Assembly: GCA_945939115.1 (NCBI GenBank)
Contig: CAMEVC010000017.1
Span: forward strand, 1 to 51,703
Length of the DNA stretch: 51,703 bases
Source: an uncultured Eubacterium sp.
GTDB lineage: Bacteria > Bacillota > Clostridia > Lachnospirales > Lachnospiraceae
Direction: 5' to 3'
In this document: positions 1-8,731 of the stretch, piece by piece
Numbering within the stretch: position 1 is the first letter of the stretch
Layout: the number at the start of each line of letters is the position of its first letter
Position numbers and translations under genes: made by a program
The notes under the pieces: model-generated
The model's database searches: none
What the model saw: the letters and a program-made list of their open reading frames with translations, nothing else
What the model was told of the DNA's origin: nothing

Positions 1-390
1 CCTGAGTAGTCTACCGTGTAAAACACGTATGCAACATTTGATGTAAGGAATCCCTCATTTTCGGGCTTTTCTCGTTCTCAAAACGATAATATTCGCGTTG
101 GCAATGAGCCATGCGACAGTGAATATAAAAAGCTTCGCCCATGCTTGCATGGTGCGAAGCTTTTATTATGGGTCATGCCCCTGTTGATATCGCGAAGCAT
201 GCGAAATATAAACCACCCGCTATTGATATGATTGTAAATAAGCTATTGGTTATATGTAACATTTGAATGATAATAGGAAAAGATTGTATACATTAGCTTA
301 TTTTTTATAAGCAATTGAACATTATTATGGTAAAATCAACATAGAAGTTGTGGCTAATGTAGATTGAATAAGATTGGATAAGGGGGCAAA
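1..390. other. Left-edge intergenic region
   Basis: No convincing gene is seen in these 390 bases. One forward frame is open from base 2 to a stop near base 45 and could be the last 14 codons of a gene outside the window, but it is too short to identify. A strong hairpin lies at 127-164 and is listed separately. The stretch 165-390 is AT-rich and presumably carries the promoter for the channel gene at 391. I could not pick a -35/-10 pair with confidence. Confidence 0.5.
127..170. terminator. Hairpin, likely bidirectional terminator
   Basis: Arms AAAAGCTTCGC and GCGAAGCTTTT enclose a second complementary segment (CCATG/CATGG) around a 4-base loop, with a single T bulge. The A-rich 5' side and T-rich 3' side would give a U-tract on either strand. 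It would end a transcript entering from the left edge, and it isolates the channel gene from upstream transcription. Confidence 0.7.
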
Positions 391-1101
391 ATGCGAAAAA
401 GGATATATGAGATTATAGAAGTAGGTGAGGACGGGGATTGCATAAGTAAAATATATGACTTTTGCATGATGATAGTAATTGTTATAAGTTTGATCCCACT
501 TGCTTTTAAAGAGGAAAATGTAATCTTTAATATGATTGATGGTATAACTGTTGTAATATTTATTATTGATTATTTATTGAGATTAATTACGGCAGATTAT
601 AAACTGGACAAAGGGAAAAAATCATTTGTTTTATATCCGTTTTCAGTAATAGCATTGATTGATTTGATATCAATTTTACCATCATTTGTTGTTGTAAATA
701 AAGGAATAAAGATGTTTAGGGTAGCAAGACTTATAAGGACATTTAGAGTATTTCGAGTGCTTAAGGGCTTTCGCTATTCTAAGAATGTAGATATATTGAT
801 TAAAGTGTTTAAAAGACAAAGGGACAGTCTAGCTATAGTAGCAATGTTGGCAGTGGGATATATACTTATTACATCATTAATAATGTTTAATGTTGAACCT
901 GAAACATATAATAATTTTTTCGATGCAATATATTGGGCAACCGTATCGTTGACAACAGTGGGATATGGAGATATTTATGCAGTATCAGTTATTGGAAAAG
1001 TTATAACAATGATTAGTTCGCTATTTGGTATAGCGATTGTAGCTTTGCCTGCAGGAATTATTACTGCAGGTTATATGGAAGAAATTGGACAAAAAGAGTA
1101 A
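391..1101 (+). CDS. Voltage-gated-type potassium channel (6TM)
   Basis: This is an integral membrane ion channel of 236 residues, the usual size for a bacterial six-helix K+ channel subunit, which assembles as a tetramer. The selectivity filter TTVGYGD sits at about residues 188-194, between the pore helix (FFDAIYWATVSL) and the last membrane helix. Residues 107-127 (FRVARLIRTFRVFRVLKGFR) show an Arg every third position, the S4 voltage-sensor pattern. There is no C-terminal RCK or cyclic-nucleotide domain; the chain stops about 10 residues after S6. The start is supported by a GGGGG Shine-Dalgarno run 6 bases upstream. The next gene begins 15 bases downstream and may be co-transcribed. Ion selectivity is inferred from the GYG filter. 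Confidence 0.9.
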   Translation: MRKRIYEIIEVGEDGDCISKIYDFCMMIVIVISLIPLAFKEENVIFNMIDGITVVIFIIDYLLRLITADYKLDKGKKSFVLYPFSVIALIDLISILPSFVVVNKGIKMFRVARLIRTFRVFRVLKGFRYSKNVDILIKVFKRQRDSLAIVAMLAVGYILITSLIMFNVEPETYNNFFDAIYWATVSLTTVGYGDIYAVSVIGKVITMISSLFGIAIVALPAGIITAGYMEEIGQKE

Positions 1102-1116
1102 GCAGGTTAAGCTAAA

Positions 1117-2061
1117 ATGAAAACAAAAATGGAATCAGACAATAAAGTTGTAAGTGAAACTAAAAAGAATACAGCATATTTCCATCTTCCGGGGATGTTT
1201 GAATTCTACGAATTGTATAGAGTGTTTTTACCGTTATATCGTGAGCATAGAGAATACTTTTATGACTGGTGTGAAATAGGTTCAATATATGGGGCGCCCT
1301 CTGATTGTATCTGGGGAGGCGGTCGCACCTCATTTGGAAATCAAAATCCTCAAGATGTACTAAAATTGACGCAGCAGTATGATATTTCTGCAAGACTGAC
1401 TTTTAGCAACTCATTACTTAGAAAAGAACATCTAACGGACAAAAAATGTAATGAGCTTTGTGCATTATTTGAACAGAATAGCGGAAAAAGAAATGGTGTT
1501 ATTGTTCATTCAGATTTACTGCTGGAGTATTTACAACTGAATTATAAAGAATTGTATTATGTTTCATCAACAACTAAGGTTATTACAGATTTTCCGCAAT
1601 TTCATAACGAGTTAAAACGTGAGGAATTCAGATATGTTGTGCCGGATTTTCGATTAAATAAGGACTTTGATAATCTAAGGCAGCTTGACTCTTTTGAGAA
1701 AAATAAGGTTGAGTTTTTATGCAATGAATGTTGCTATATTGGATGCAAGGATAGAAGGGTCTGTTATGAAGCAGTAAGTCGTAAGAATTTGGGAGAAGAC
1801 CAATGTGAACATCATTGTACAGCACCGGATGCAGGTGATGGGTATAAGTTTTCTAAAGCTATGAACAATCCTACATTTATCAGTATCAATGATATTTCCA
1901 ATATATATTTGCCAATGGGTTTTAATAATTTTAAAATAGAAGGACGAGGCCTTGGAAGTGCATTGATACTGGAATTTTTGCTTTATTACATGACGAGACA
2001 GGAGTATCAGCTGCATGTAAGAGAAAAAATATATTTGGATAATATGCTGGATTTGTTTTAG
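1117..2061 (+). CDS. U32-peptidase-like, Cys-cluster protein
   Basis: This 314-residue soluble protein is of uncertain function. It has a Cys-rich segment at about residues 201-236 (CNECCYIGC, then further Cys in the next 25 residues) and the string FKIEGR near residue 271. In U32-type proteins a KIEGR segment and a four-Cys cluster occur in the same order. In the UbiU/UbiV/RlhA branch the cysteines bind a 4Fe-4S cluster. The N-terminal half alternates predicted strands and helices (SIYGAPSDCIWGGGR, ISARLTFSNSLL, VIVHSDLLLEYL), as expected of a TIM-barrel-like fold. No signal peptide or membrane segment is seen. The family link is inferred from these motifs; the substrate is unknown. It lies 15 bases after the channel gene, so the two probably share a transcript. 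Confidence 0.5.
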   Translation: MKTKMESDNKVVSETKKNTAYFHLPGMFEFYELYRVFLPLYREHREYFYDWCEIGSIYGAPSDCIWGGGRTSFGNQNPQDVLKLTQQYDISARLTFSNSLLRKEHLTDKKCNELCALFEQNSGKRNGVIVHSDLLLEYLQLNYKELYYVSSTTKVITDFPQFHNELKREEFRYVVPDFRLNKDFDNLRQLDSFEKNKVEFLCNECCYIGCKDRRVCYEAVSRKNLGEDQCEHHCTAPDAGDGYKFSKAMNNPTFISINDISNIYLPMGFNNFKIEGRGLGSALILEFLLYYMTRQEYQLHVREKIYLDNMLDLF

Positions 2062-2187
2062 ATTCAGGATCCAAAAGATTAACAGAAATGATTTCAAGTA
2101 AAACATCTGGTGCATATTAGGTGATGCTGATGTTTGTATAGATTTTCGTCATCTAAACCAAATTAGTCATCTTTTGGAAAGGCAAAT

Positions 2188-2487
2188 TTGATTGGCAGGG
2201 CAACCTGCGTGATATATGCGTCCTTGTTTGCACCGTGTGCCGACAGCCCTTCCTTAAAGGACAGCGGAAATGGAGGAAAAATTACCGGAGGAAACAGCAC
2301 AGCCGGTTGTGGCGGCGTATTTGTTGCACAAAACAGCAGCGATGGCATTTATGTTCAGGGTTCTGGGGAAAAGAACAATGTGGAATTCGACGGCAAATCT
2401 GTCAAAGTTTGTGGGGCACTGACTGGCAGCATGGGTATCGTAGAAATAATAATAAACGTGAATAAGGTTTGTAATTGTCCTTTTTAA
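2188..2487 (+). pseudogene. Remnant of beta-helix repeat surface protein
   Basis: The 502-base gap between genes (2062-2563) holds no intact gene, but the forward reading at about 2255-2450 gives a recognisable protein fragment. GGKITGGNS..GCGGVFV is followed by KNNVEFDGKSVKVCGALTGS. This resembles the repeat found in right-handed beta-helix adhesins of Clostridia (ITGGNA..GGGVYV, then NNVYLPDGKTITVTGALTG). It has no signal peptide, no ribosome-binding site and only about one repeat, so it looks like a decayed piece of a much larger gene. An opposite-strand open frame (2163-2348) is also protein-like in places, so the assignment is tentative. Confidence 0.4.
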
Positions 2488-2563
2488 TAAAAAATGATAA
2501 AATAATAAAAAGTTTACGTGAAATACATAAAGATTAAGCTATCGCTTGTAAAGGGGGAAGATT

Positions 2564-4045
2564 ATGGAATTAAAAAAATTTTCAGATAAGCACAGGGTCA
2601 ATTCAACAGCAATATTCTGCTATACTGTCTTGGCAATAGTTTTATCAGCCAGTTATCTGATTGAGGTTATTAAGAAGAGCAGGACAGTTCCGTATTATAT
2701 TGTGTTTATGTTATTACTCTGGGTGCCATATATAATTGGAAGAATTCTAATTGCAAGAAATAAAGAAACTGAACAGTTGAAATATGTCTATGCTGTAGGA
2801 TTTGCTGTTTTTAATATCTTTGTTATATTTACGACAATTTCACCGATTGCATACATATATGCAATAATGATGGCAGTTATTTTAGTTTGTTACAACAATA
2901 ACAAGTTGATTTTATTTTATATGACAGGCATAACACTCAGCAATGTAGCGCATGTGGGTTATCTGTTAGCTACCGGGCAGATAGCATCAGCAGATATGCC
3001 TAATGTGGAAATCAGGGTGGCATCCTTAATTATGTTTACATTTTGCATGTGCATGGGCAGTAAAGCCGCAGAATTAACCAATCGTAACCGCATGGAAGAA
3101 ATTGAGACAGAGAAGGAAAAGGTTGCGTCCCTTATGGAGCAGATACTTAATGTGTCTAACAGAATGTCAGAAAATGTGGTATCTGTTTCACATAAAATGT
3201 CAGAGCTTAGAGACTCATCTAATCAGACCAAAAACTCTATGGAAGAGGTGGTTCGAGGAACTAACGAGACAGTGGATTCCATTCAGATGCAGAAAGAGAA
3301 CACAGAGGAAATACATCAGGCTATACGACAGGTAAGCGATTCTACAGCGGCAATCTCAGACAATATATCTGATACAAGGCAGGAAATCAATGCATCAAAG
3401 TCCAATATTGATGATTTGATTCGCCATGTTAAGCTTTCTAATGAATCTAATAAGAATGTATCCATTGAAATTGTCAAGTTAAATGAGGATGCAGAAAAGA
3501 TGCAGTCAATTATCAAGCTGATTAACGATGTAACATCTCAGACCAGTCTCCTTGCACTGAATGCAAGCATAGAGGCTGCGAGAGCTGGAGAAGCGGGAAA
3601 AGGCTTTGCGGTAGTTGCATCTGAGATTTCTAATCTGGCAGTAAAGACCAAGGATGCAACCGTAAGTATTACTGATTTGATTGAAAATGTATCCGCAGAG
3701 TTGTCCAAGATTGTTAAGGTTATAGAGGAAATGCTTCGTAATTCAGACGAGCAGAATGTTGTTGCTGATAATACGGCACACAGCTTTGAAGAAATAGCAG
3801 TAAAGGCAGAGGCGGTATATCAGGAGGCAGATAAGCTTAATAGACTCGTAGAGGGTCTCAGTGCCGCTAATGAGGAAGTTATAAAGCAGATAGAGACAAT
3901 TTCTGCAGCTACAGAGGAAGTAACTGCACATTCAAGTGAAACATTGGATACAACACAGAAAAACACTGATATTACACACGAGGTTGAGCAGATAGTTGAA
4001 ACGCTTAGCAATCTGGCTAAAGAACTCACATTAGCAGAGTCGTAA
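2564..4045 (+). CDS. Methyl-accepting chemotaxis protein
   Basis: This 493-residue chemoreceptor has an N-terminal membrane region (residues about 15-170, roughly six hydrophobic segments) with no large extracellular ligand domain. A long coiled coil follows. The highly conserved signalling tip [19 protein letters not shown] starts near residue 323 and continues as [14 protein letters not shown], which binds CheW and CheA. A multi-helix membrane sensor in place of a dCache or 4HB domain suggests it senses a membrane-associated or intracellular cue. The start has a strong AAAGGGGG Shine-Dalgarno. It stands alone, with its own downstream hairpin. A CheW-like gene at 35372 is the only other chemotaxis gene here. 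Confidence 0.92.
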   Translation: MELKKFSDKHRVNSTAIFCYTVLAIVLSASYLIEVIKKSRTVPYYIVFMLLLWVPYIIGRILIARNKETEQLKYVYAVGFAVFNIFVIFTTISPIAYIYAIMMAVILVCYNNNKLILFYMTGITLSNVAHVGYLLATGQIASADMPNVEIRVASLIMFTFCMCMGSKAAELTNRNRMEEIETEKEKVASLMEQILNVSNRMSENVVSVSHKMSELRDSSNQTKNSMEEVVRGTNETVDSIQMQKENTEEIHQAIRQVSDSTAAISDNISDTRQEINASKSNIDDLIRHVKLSNESNKNVSIEIVKLNEDAEKMQSIIKLINDVTSQTSLLALNASIEAARAGEAGKGFAVVASEISNLAVKTKDATVSITDLIENVSAELSKIVKVIEEMLRNSDEQNVVADNTAHSFEEIAVKAEAVYQEADKLNRLVEGLSAANEEVIKQIETISAATEEVTAHSSETLDTTQKNTDITHEVEQIVETLSNLAKELTLAES

Positions 4046-4063
4046 CTACATAATATATATTAG

Positions 4064-4120
4064 AACCCCATACTGGTTTCTTATGTCATAATGACACAGG
4101 ATGCCAATATGGGGTTTATT
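4064..4120. terminator. Hairpin between convergent genes
   Basis: Arms AACCCCATACTGG and CCAATATGGGGTTT pair with one mismatch around an inner TGTCAT/ATGACA palindrome. The hairpin sits between the chemoreceptor stop and the stop of the minus-strand gene that ends at 4138, so it probably terminates both. Confidence 0.75.
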
Positions 4121-4137
4121 AATATGTTGAATTGGTA

Positions 4138-6156
4138 TTACCAGAACTTTTCCCTGTAAGAATATTCTCCTCTATAGTTAGAAGCGTTGTAATCAGGATA
4201 TTTGTAAGGAGTATAAACATTTTCCTTAGGGGCATCATCCTGAGTATAAATGTACATCTGGTTGTAATCCCATGTAACAATTTCATCTCTGGCATCACCG
4301 TACAGATTGACAGCCTCAGCACAGCATGTAGGGTGACCGTCATCCGGGAATTTTACAACCTGGATTCCGTTCCCGTCAATCATTCCTCCCCGTTCTGAAT
4401 CAGCATTCAGCAGGATAAAATCCTGACCGTCGCCAGTCCAGTTTACAGGGGTGAGGAGATTACCGTTGAGCTCATTTTCCATCTCCCAGAGAGCATTGCC
4501 TTCACTGTCATAGAAATAAATAATTCCCTGGTGTCCCCAGAAATTCACAACAGCCATCTCATATCCCGGTTTGTCAGGAAGATAATTGGCAAGACTTACA
4601 CGCTGGGCATGTCCGATGCCTTCCTTCTTAAGAAGATTGCCCTCAAAGTCACACAGTATAAATCCCTCTCTTCCTGCTACACATGCAAAGAATTTCTTGC
4701 CGGCATTAGGACCGGATGCAAACTGTCCGGGAACAATTTCGTCAATATGATCTTCACTTACAGGCATTGTCCACATTTTCTTGCCGTGACAGTCCAGCAT
4801 ATTGTAGCCCACGAGAAGTTCATCATGCCCATCCCCGTTAATATCGATGGCAAATGGGAAATGTCCTGTATTCTTATCGCTCTGGAAATGCCACATTACC
4901 TCAAGATTATCATTTAATGCATAGACTCTGCAGTAGCGGTCTTTAATGAGAATATCACGAGGTTTGTCAAGACCTCTGAAGTTGCATATCCGCATGCCGT
5001 CAGGATTAATTCTGTCAAAGGCATATATCTTGTCAGGTACACCGATAATGGTGCCATCTTCTTCAGGAGTTGAGTAAGGTGTTTTAGCGCGCTTCTTAAC
5101 TTCTCCGGTTCTGCCATCAAGAATAAGAACCTCAAAATTCTTTGCCGTAATAACCTCATCAAAACCGTCCCCATCAATATCATATATCTGCATCGGCATA
5201 TCAGCGGAAATAGTTCCAATGTCAATATTATCTGTAGGTTCACCATGCTGCCAAAGGATGTTACCATCTAAGTCAAATGCAGTGAGACAACTGATTGTAC
5301 CGTAGGCATCACGGTTGACACGCTTCTGGCACTGGGCAATAACCATCTGGTATTCACTATTACCTAACAGATGCCCGAATCGGAGTTGTCTTCCCGAGCC
5401 GCATCCCTTTAAATCAATCTTCTTTAAAAGCTTCATCTTAGGATATCGTGCCTGTGCAGTCTCACATTCTTTCCTGTAGCTTTCTCTGGCAGCATCAATT
5501 TCGGCAGCAGTGTTATCGTCAGTTGTTACATTTACAAATCCAAACTGGGCAGGGATAGTTGCTGTAATTGCGATTTTGCCACCTTGTCTTGCGTATTCAG
5601 TGTCAGTGTCAAAGTATACCTTATCATCAACACTGCATATCACGTGGCTGCCCTTAACAGATACCTTCATCACATAAGTGTCATCGCAGTTATAGTCAAA
5701 ATGGGTGCTTTCAATAACTTCAATAACCTCCTTATGACGGTATTCCAGACGCAATTCGTGTTCCTCGAACACAAGAACAAGCAGATTAGCGGAATTCTGG
5801 CAGCAGAAACCAATTCCCGCATTGCCCCACTTGGTAGTAAACATGCGCAGGCTGGCAGAGATTTCGTAATCACGCCAGAATCTGTCACCGCTTGTAAGCA
5901 TAGGAAAGGTACGATGCGGCTTGTCATTGCGGATACGCATCTGCTCCATATAGTGTTTTCCTTCATATTCTGTTATTATCCACGACGCACCCTGACCGTT
6001 GTATGTATGGTTGCATACAGGATCATACCATTTGCCATAATATCCCGGATAGTGAATAAAATGATACTCGCCCATTGCGGAGTGATTCTTGTCATAAGGA
6101 AATTCACCAATAGGGAAATCCATAAAGTCTTCGTTAAGTAAGGTTGTTGTTGCCAT
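4138..6156 (-). CDS. LamG-like plus FG-GAP propeller protein, lyase-like
   Basis: This is a 672-residue protein without signal peptide, hence probably cytoplasmic. Residues about 1-210 look like a concanavalin/LamG-type beta-sandwich. The remainder carries repeated Ca-binding FG-GAP/VCBS-type loops (YDIDGDGFDEVITA, DINGDGHDELLVGY), the layout of a beta-propeller. Some rhamnogalacturonan lyases (family PL11) share this propeller with DxDGDG loops, and intracellular members exist. A role in processing imported pectic oligosaccharide is therefore possible, but catalytic residues cannot be assigned by eye. The start at 6156 is chosen because TAAGGAGG lies 7 bases upstream; a longer in-frame start 12 codons earlier has no such site. 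It is a single gene, convergent with the chemoreceptor. Confidence 0.6.
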   Translation of the reverse strand: MATTTLLNEDFMDFPIGEFPYDKNHSAMGEYHFIHYPGYYGKWYDPVCNHTYNGQGASWIITEYEGKHYMEQMRIRNDKPHRTFPMLTSGDRFWRDYEISASLRMFTTKWGNAGIGFCCQNSANLLVLVFEEHELRLEYRHKEVIEVIESTHFDYNCDDTYVMKVSVKGSHVICSVDDKVYFDTDTEYARQGGKIAITATIPAQFGFVNVTTDDNTAAEIDAARESYRKECETAQARYPKMKLLKKIDLKGCGSGRQLRFGHLLGNSEYQMVIAQCQKRVNRDAYGTISCLTAFDLDGNILWQHGEPTDNIDIGTISADMPMQIYDIDGDGFDEVITAKNFEVLILDGRTGEVKKRAKTPYSTPEEDGTIIGVPDKIYAFDRINPDGMRICNFRGLDKPRDILIKDRYCRVYALNDNLEVMWHFQSDKNTGHFPFAIDINGDGHDELLVGYNMLDCHGKKMWTMPVSEDHIDEIVPGQFASGPNAGKKFFACVAGREGFILCDFEGNLLKKEGIGHAQRVSLANYLPDKPGYEMAVVNFWGHQGIIYFYDSEGNALWEMENELNGNLLTPVNWTGDGQDFILLNADSERGGMIDGNGIQVVKFPDDGHPTCCAEAVNLYGDARDEIVTWDYNQMYIYTQDDAPKENVYTPYKYPDYNASNYRGEYSYREKFW

Positions 6157-6485
6157 AGTAGTCCTCCTTAAAATACCGTCTGTTGTGTTCATAAAATGTC
6201 TAATATAATTTAAAGATAGGGTAGCGATAAGATTTTATTATTATCTTAATTATAAATTTTTATGTGATAAAAAGGTACTGATTTTATACTGATTTTCAGA
6301 TAATACCCAGATTTTGAGCACTTGTCGTATAGTAGACAAGCAAAAGAGCCAGAGTTTGCAAAATACTTGCTCAATTTCTTATGTTTTTTCTTCAATTGAC
6401 TTATTGCTAACTATTTTAACAAAAAACCATATAATCTCTCAAAGTCCTGAAATGCGTCTGCTGTTTTGTGCTAAGTGTTATTTCT
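6157..6485. other. Intergenic region between two minus-strand genes
   Basis: This 329-base AT-rich stretch contains no credible gene; short open frames lack ribosome-binding sites. An inverted repeat TAAGAT-9-ATCTTA at 6228-6248 lies about 75 bases upstream of the FG-GAP protein gene and could be an operator. I see no obvious terminator for the DUF4097 gene ending at 6486. Confidence 0.5.
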
Positions 6486-7232
6486 CTATTTCTCCACCTT
6501 AATGTCACCCATATTCACATCAGCAGTAAGACTCTTATTTCCTGTAGCGCTGCAAGAGTATTTGTTAGACACACTGTCGCCATTTACCTTAACATCTCCC
6601 ATGTCAACCATGAGTTTTGCATTATATTTGCTGATGTCAATTCCTTTTATCTTGATGCTGCCCATGTCAACGGACAGGTCAAATGTAGTGCTGACGCAGT
6701 CTTCAATTTTAAGGTCGCCCATATTGACATCCGCATCACAGTTTTCCATGGCAAGACCATCGAGTTTGAGATTACCCATGTCAACTTCTGCATCAACAGA
6801 GGCAATCTTTACATTTTCAATAGTAAAGTCCCCCATATTAACTTCTGCCGAAAGGGATTTAAGTTCAAGATTTTCCGGAACAGTGATAGTTAAGCTGCAG
6901 TCGGTGTCATGAACATTAGTTACGGCTACATGGCTTTTCTGATTTATAACAAGAGTTGTTCCCTCCACTGACATCTCAGGAACATATTTCTCGCCGCCAG
7001 AGAACTTAGCGCTAAGAGAAGAACCTTTGCAGATAGTAACTTTGCCTAAATTCATATCTATAGAGATGTCAGACACATTTGAAAAATCTTTGGAAACCTC
7101 AGTATATTTTCCGGCTGAACCGAAAGTGATTCTGCTGAAAGGGGAGAAATTCAATACATTTCCAAGGATTCCAATAATAATGCATGCCAAAGTAATTATA
7201 TATATAACAGACAGATAAATTCGTTTTCCCAT
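6486..7232 (-). CDS. DUF4097-family beta-helix envelope protein
   Basis: This 248-residue protein has one membrane anchor at residues about 8-28 and a region of short strand repeats, seen as recurring VDMGDLKIE / VNMGDLKI / VDMGSIKIKG units every 20-22 residues. This is the pattern of the DUF4097 (putative adhesin) family, a right-handed solenoid exposed outside the membrane. The chosen ATG at 7232 has AAGGGGG upstream and leaves a 1-base gap after the HAAS gene stop; an upstream in-frame ATG would overlap that gene. It is the third gene of the padR-HAAS-DUF4097 operon. Such trios are common in Firmicutes and are thought to handle envelope stress, but the molecular role is not established. 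Confidence 0.8.
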   Translation of the reverse strand: MGKRIYLSVIYIITLACIIIGILGNVLNFSPFSRITFGSAGKYTEVSKDFSNVSDISIDMNLGKVTICKGSSLSAKFSGGEKYVPEMSVEGTTLVINQKSHVAVTNVHDTDCSLTITVPENLELKSLSAEVNMGDFTIENVKIASVDAEVDMGNLKLDGLAMENCDADVNMGDLKIEDCVSTTFDLSVDMGSIKIKGIDISKYNAKLMVDMGDVKVNGDSVSNKYSCSATGNKSLTADVNMGDIKVEK

Positions 7233-7233
7233 G

Positions 7234-8217
7234 TTAATATACCCCCTTAGTATCATCTTTTAATATGGTTTTAAATATAGCATGTATAATTGCTGCAATC
7301 GGCCATATTACCCATGTGGCAAACCATGCAAATGTTATAAAGCTGACAGACAGGTAAATACATGTCACAGTTGGCCAGAATACAGACATAATTGTTGCAG
7401 CAGTATTGTTTATATACCGGATTTCCTTGTTACTGTCCTTTACATAGCTTCCGGATATTCTTTCGCTGTTAAGGGTAAGAAGAGTCTTGCAGGAAGATGT
7501 CATCATGCATCCTAAAACAATAAAGAATACTCCAATACCGGCAAATATCATAACGAAAACACCTCCGAGGTCATCAATCCCATCAAGAGGGACAGCCTCA
7601 AATATAATGGACGGAATGATACTTGTTATGCAGAATATAACACCGAGTGTCTTATATATGGAAGATATATTATTGATTCGAGCCTGCTCATTTTGAACAT
7701 AAACTATAGTTGAATAATCCAGAATACATTCATGTTTTTTGATATAATCATACTTCTTTACAGATAAATTGGTGATGATAAACAAAGCAACACCACATGC
7801 AACAACAGCAAACATGAGTGCAGCACCAATGGCGGAAGCAATGTCGTTCTTAAACATATCACCAACTATTGGGAATACCGTAGAGATAATACAAAGGAAA
7901 ACGCCAAGGGCTGTCATAAATCCATGCCGGGTCATTGCTTTGATGTATTCTTTGGTTTCATCTAAAGAAAGAGCCCTGCGATTGTCAACAGGAGCAGTGT
8001 TTTCCTTGTTAAGACCCAGTGTTTCTCCCAGTTCGTCAAGATTACCGAATTCAGAAATAACGGTTCCTATAGCTTCATTTTCGCTTTTTCCTTCGTTTAT
8101 GAGTTCATTGTATTTGTCCTCCATCATTCCCAATAGCTCATCTTTAGCTCTTAGTACTTCATTGGTTGCCGGGAGGTTAGCGAACATAGTTTCAAGATAA
8201 CTTTTAATAATATCCAT
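7234..8217 (-). CDS. HAAS-domain (DUF1700-like) membrane protein
   Basis: This 327-residue protein has an N-terminal helical HAAS domain (residues 1-70: YLETMFANLPATNEVLRAKDE, then GKSENEAIGTVISEFGNLDELG) followed by about six membrane helices. HAAS domains occur almost exclusively next to PadR regulators and are thought to couple a membrane sensor to the regulator. The gene starts 3 bases after the PadR gene stop and is followed directly by the DUF4097 gene, so the three are a single translational unit. Its signal and partner are inferred from context. Confidence 0.82.
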   Translation of the reverse strand: MDIIKSYLETMFANLPATNEVLRAKDELLGMMEDKYNELINEGKSENEAIGTVISEFGNLDELGETLGLNKENTAPVDNRRALSLDETKEYIKAMTRHGFMTALGVFLCIISTVFPIVGDMFKNDIASAIGAALMFAVVACGVALFIITNLSVKKYDYIKKHECILDYSTIVYVQNEQARINNISSIYKTLGVIFCITSIIPSIIFEAVPLDGIDDLGGVFVMIFAGIGVFFIVLGCMMTSSCKTLLTLNSERISGSYVKDSNKEIRYINNTAATIMSVFWPTVTCIYLSVSFITFAWFATWVIWPIAAIIHAIFKTILKDDTKGVY

Positions 8218-8220
8218 TTC

Positions 8221-8559
8221 TTAATTCTCCTTCACAATAAATTTTTCAACAACTTCTTTTGTAAGTTCCCACTCTTCACATTTTGACCGGTAATAAGTCC
8301 TTCCAGACTCAGTAATCTGGTAGTAAGTCCGCTTTTTACCACCATTATCACCCATTCCGGGGAAAGAAGTGATATATCCATTCTTCTCCATACGTGTAAA
8401 TGCAGAGTAAAGCGTAGTTTCTTTCATGACATATTTGTCATTGGATAGTGCCTTAATCTGCTTGGATATCTCGTATCCATAAGATGGTTTATCCAGAAGA
8501 AGATACAGAATCATAGTGTCATTGTATCCCCTTATAATGTCGCTGCTTATGACAGCCAT
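8221..8559 (-). CDS. PadR-family transcriptional regulator
   Basis: This 112-residue protein is a winged-helix repressor of the short PadR (subfamily 2) type. Signature segments are YLLLDKPSYGYEISKQIK in the first helices, ETTLYSAFTRMEKNGYI as the recognition helix, and GGKKRTYYQITESGRTYY as the wing. The C-terminal dimerisation helix is brief. It heads the operon with the HAAS and DUF4097 genes. A promoter with a palindromic site just downstream of its -10 (8625-8675) strongly suggests autorepression. Confidence 0.92.
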   Translation of the reverse strand: MAVISSDIIRGYNDTMILYLLLDKPSYGYEISKQIKALSNDKYVMKETTLYSAFTRMEKNGYITSFPGMGDNGGKKRTYYQITESGRTYYRSKCEEWELTKEVVEKFIVKEN

Positions 8560-8624
8560 TCAGATTCCTCCCTTCATAAGATTGTGACAATATTGCAGGT
8601 TGTCGCAAATGTATAAAACAAAAA

Positions 8625-8675
8625 ATACTACGACAGCCGTTACTACGAGTGTCGTAGTATGTCTGACGTAGTATA
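8625..8675. promoter_or_regulatory. Candidate PadR operator (nested inverted repeats)
   Basis: ATACTACGACA (8625-8635) and TGTCGTAGTAT (8650-8660) form a perfect 11-bp inverted repeat with a 14-base spacer. Further half-sites TACTACGAG (8641-8649) and GACGTAGTATA (8665-8675) flank it, giving four copies of a TACTACG/CGTAGTA core. The cluster overlaps the expected transcription start and early leader of the padR operon, the position of an autorepressor site. Confidence 0.75.
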
Positions 8676-8702
8676 TATAACATGATATGCTTGAGTTGTC
8701 AA
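8674..8702 (-). promoter_or_regulatory. Promoter of padR operon
   Basis: Read on the minus strand, a perfect -35 TTGACA (8697-8702) is followed after exactly 17 bases by TATATA (8674-8679). The expected start is near 8667, about 108 bases upstream of the PadR start codon and inside the operator cluster. Confidence 0.75.
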
Positions 8703-8731
8703 CAGGTGAACTAGATAATGAGAGAATAAAT

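Noticed and set aside
2163-2348. Minus-strand open frame of 61 codons
   Set aside because: No start signal, and the opposite strand gives a better match to a known repeat type; could not be supported as a gene.
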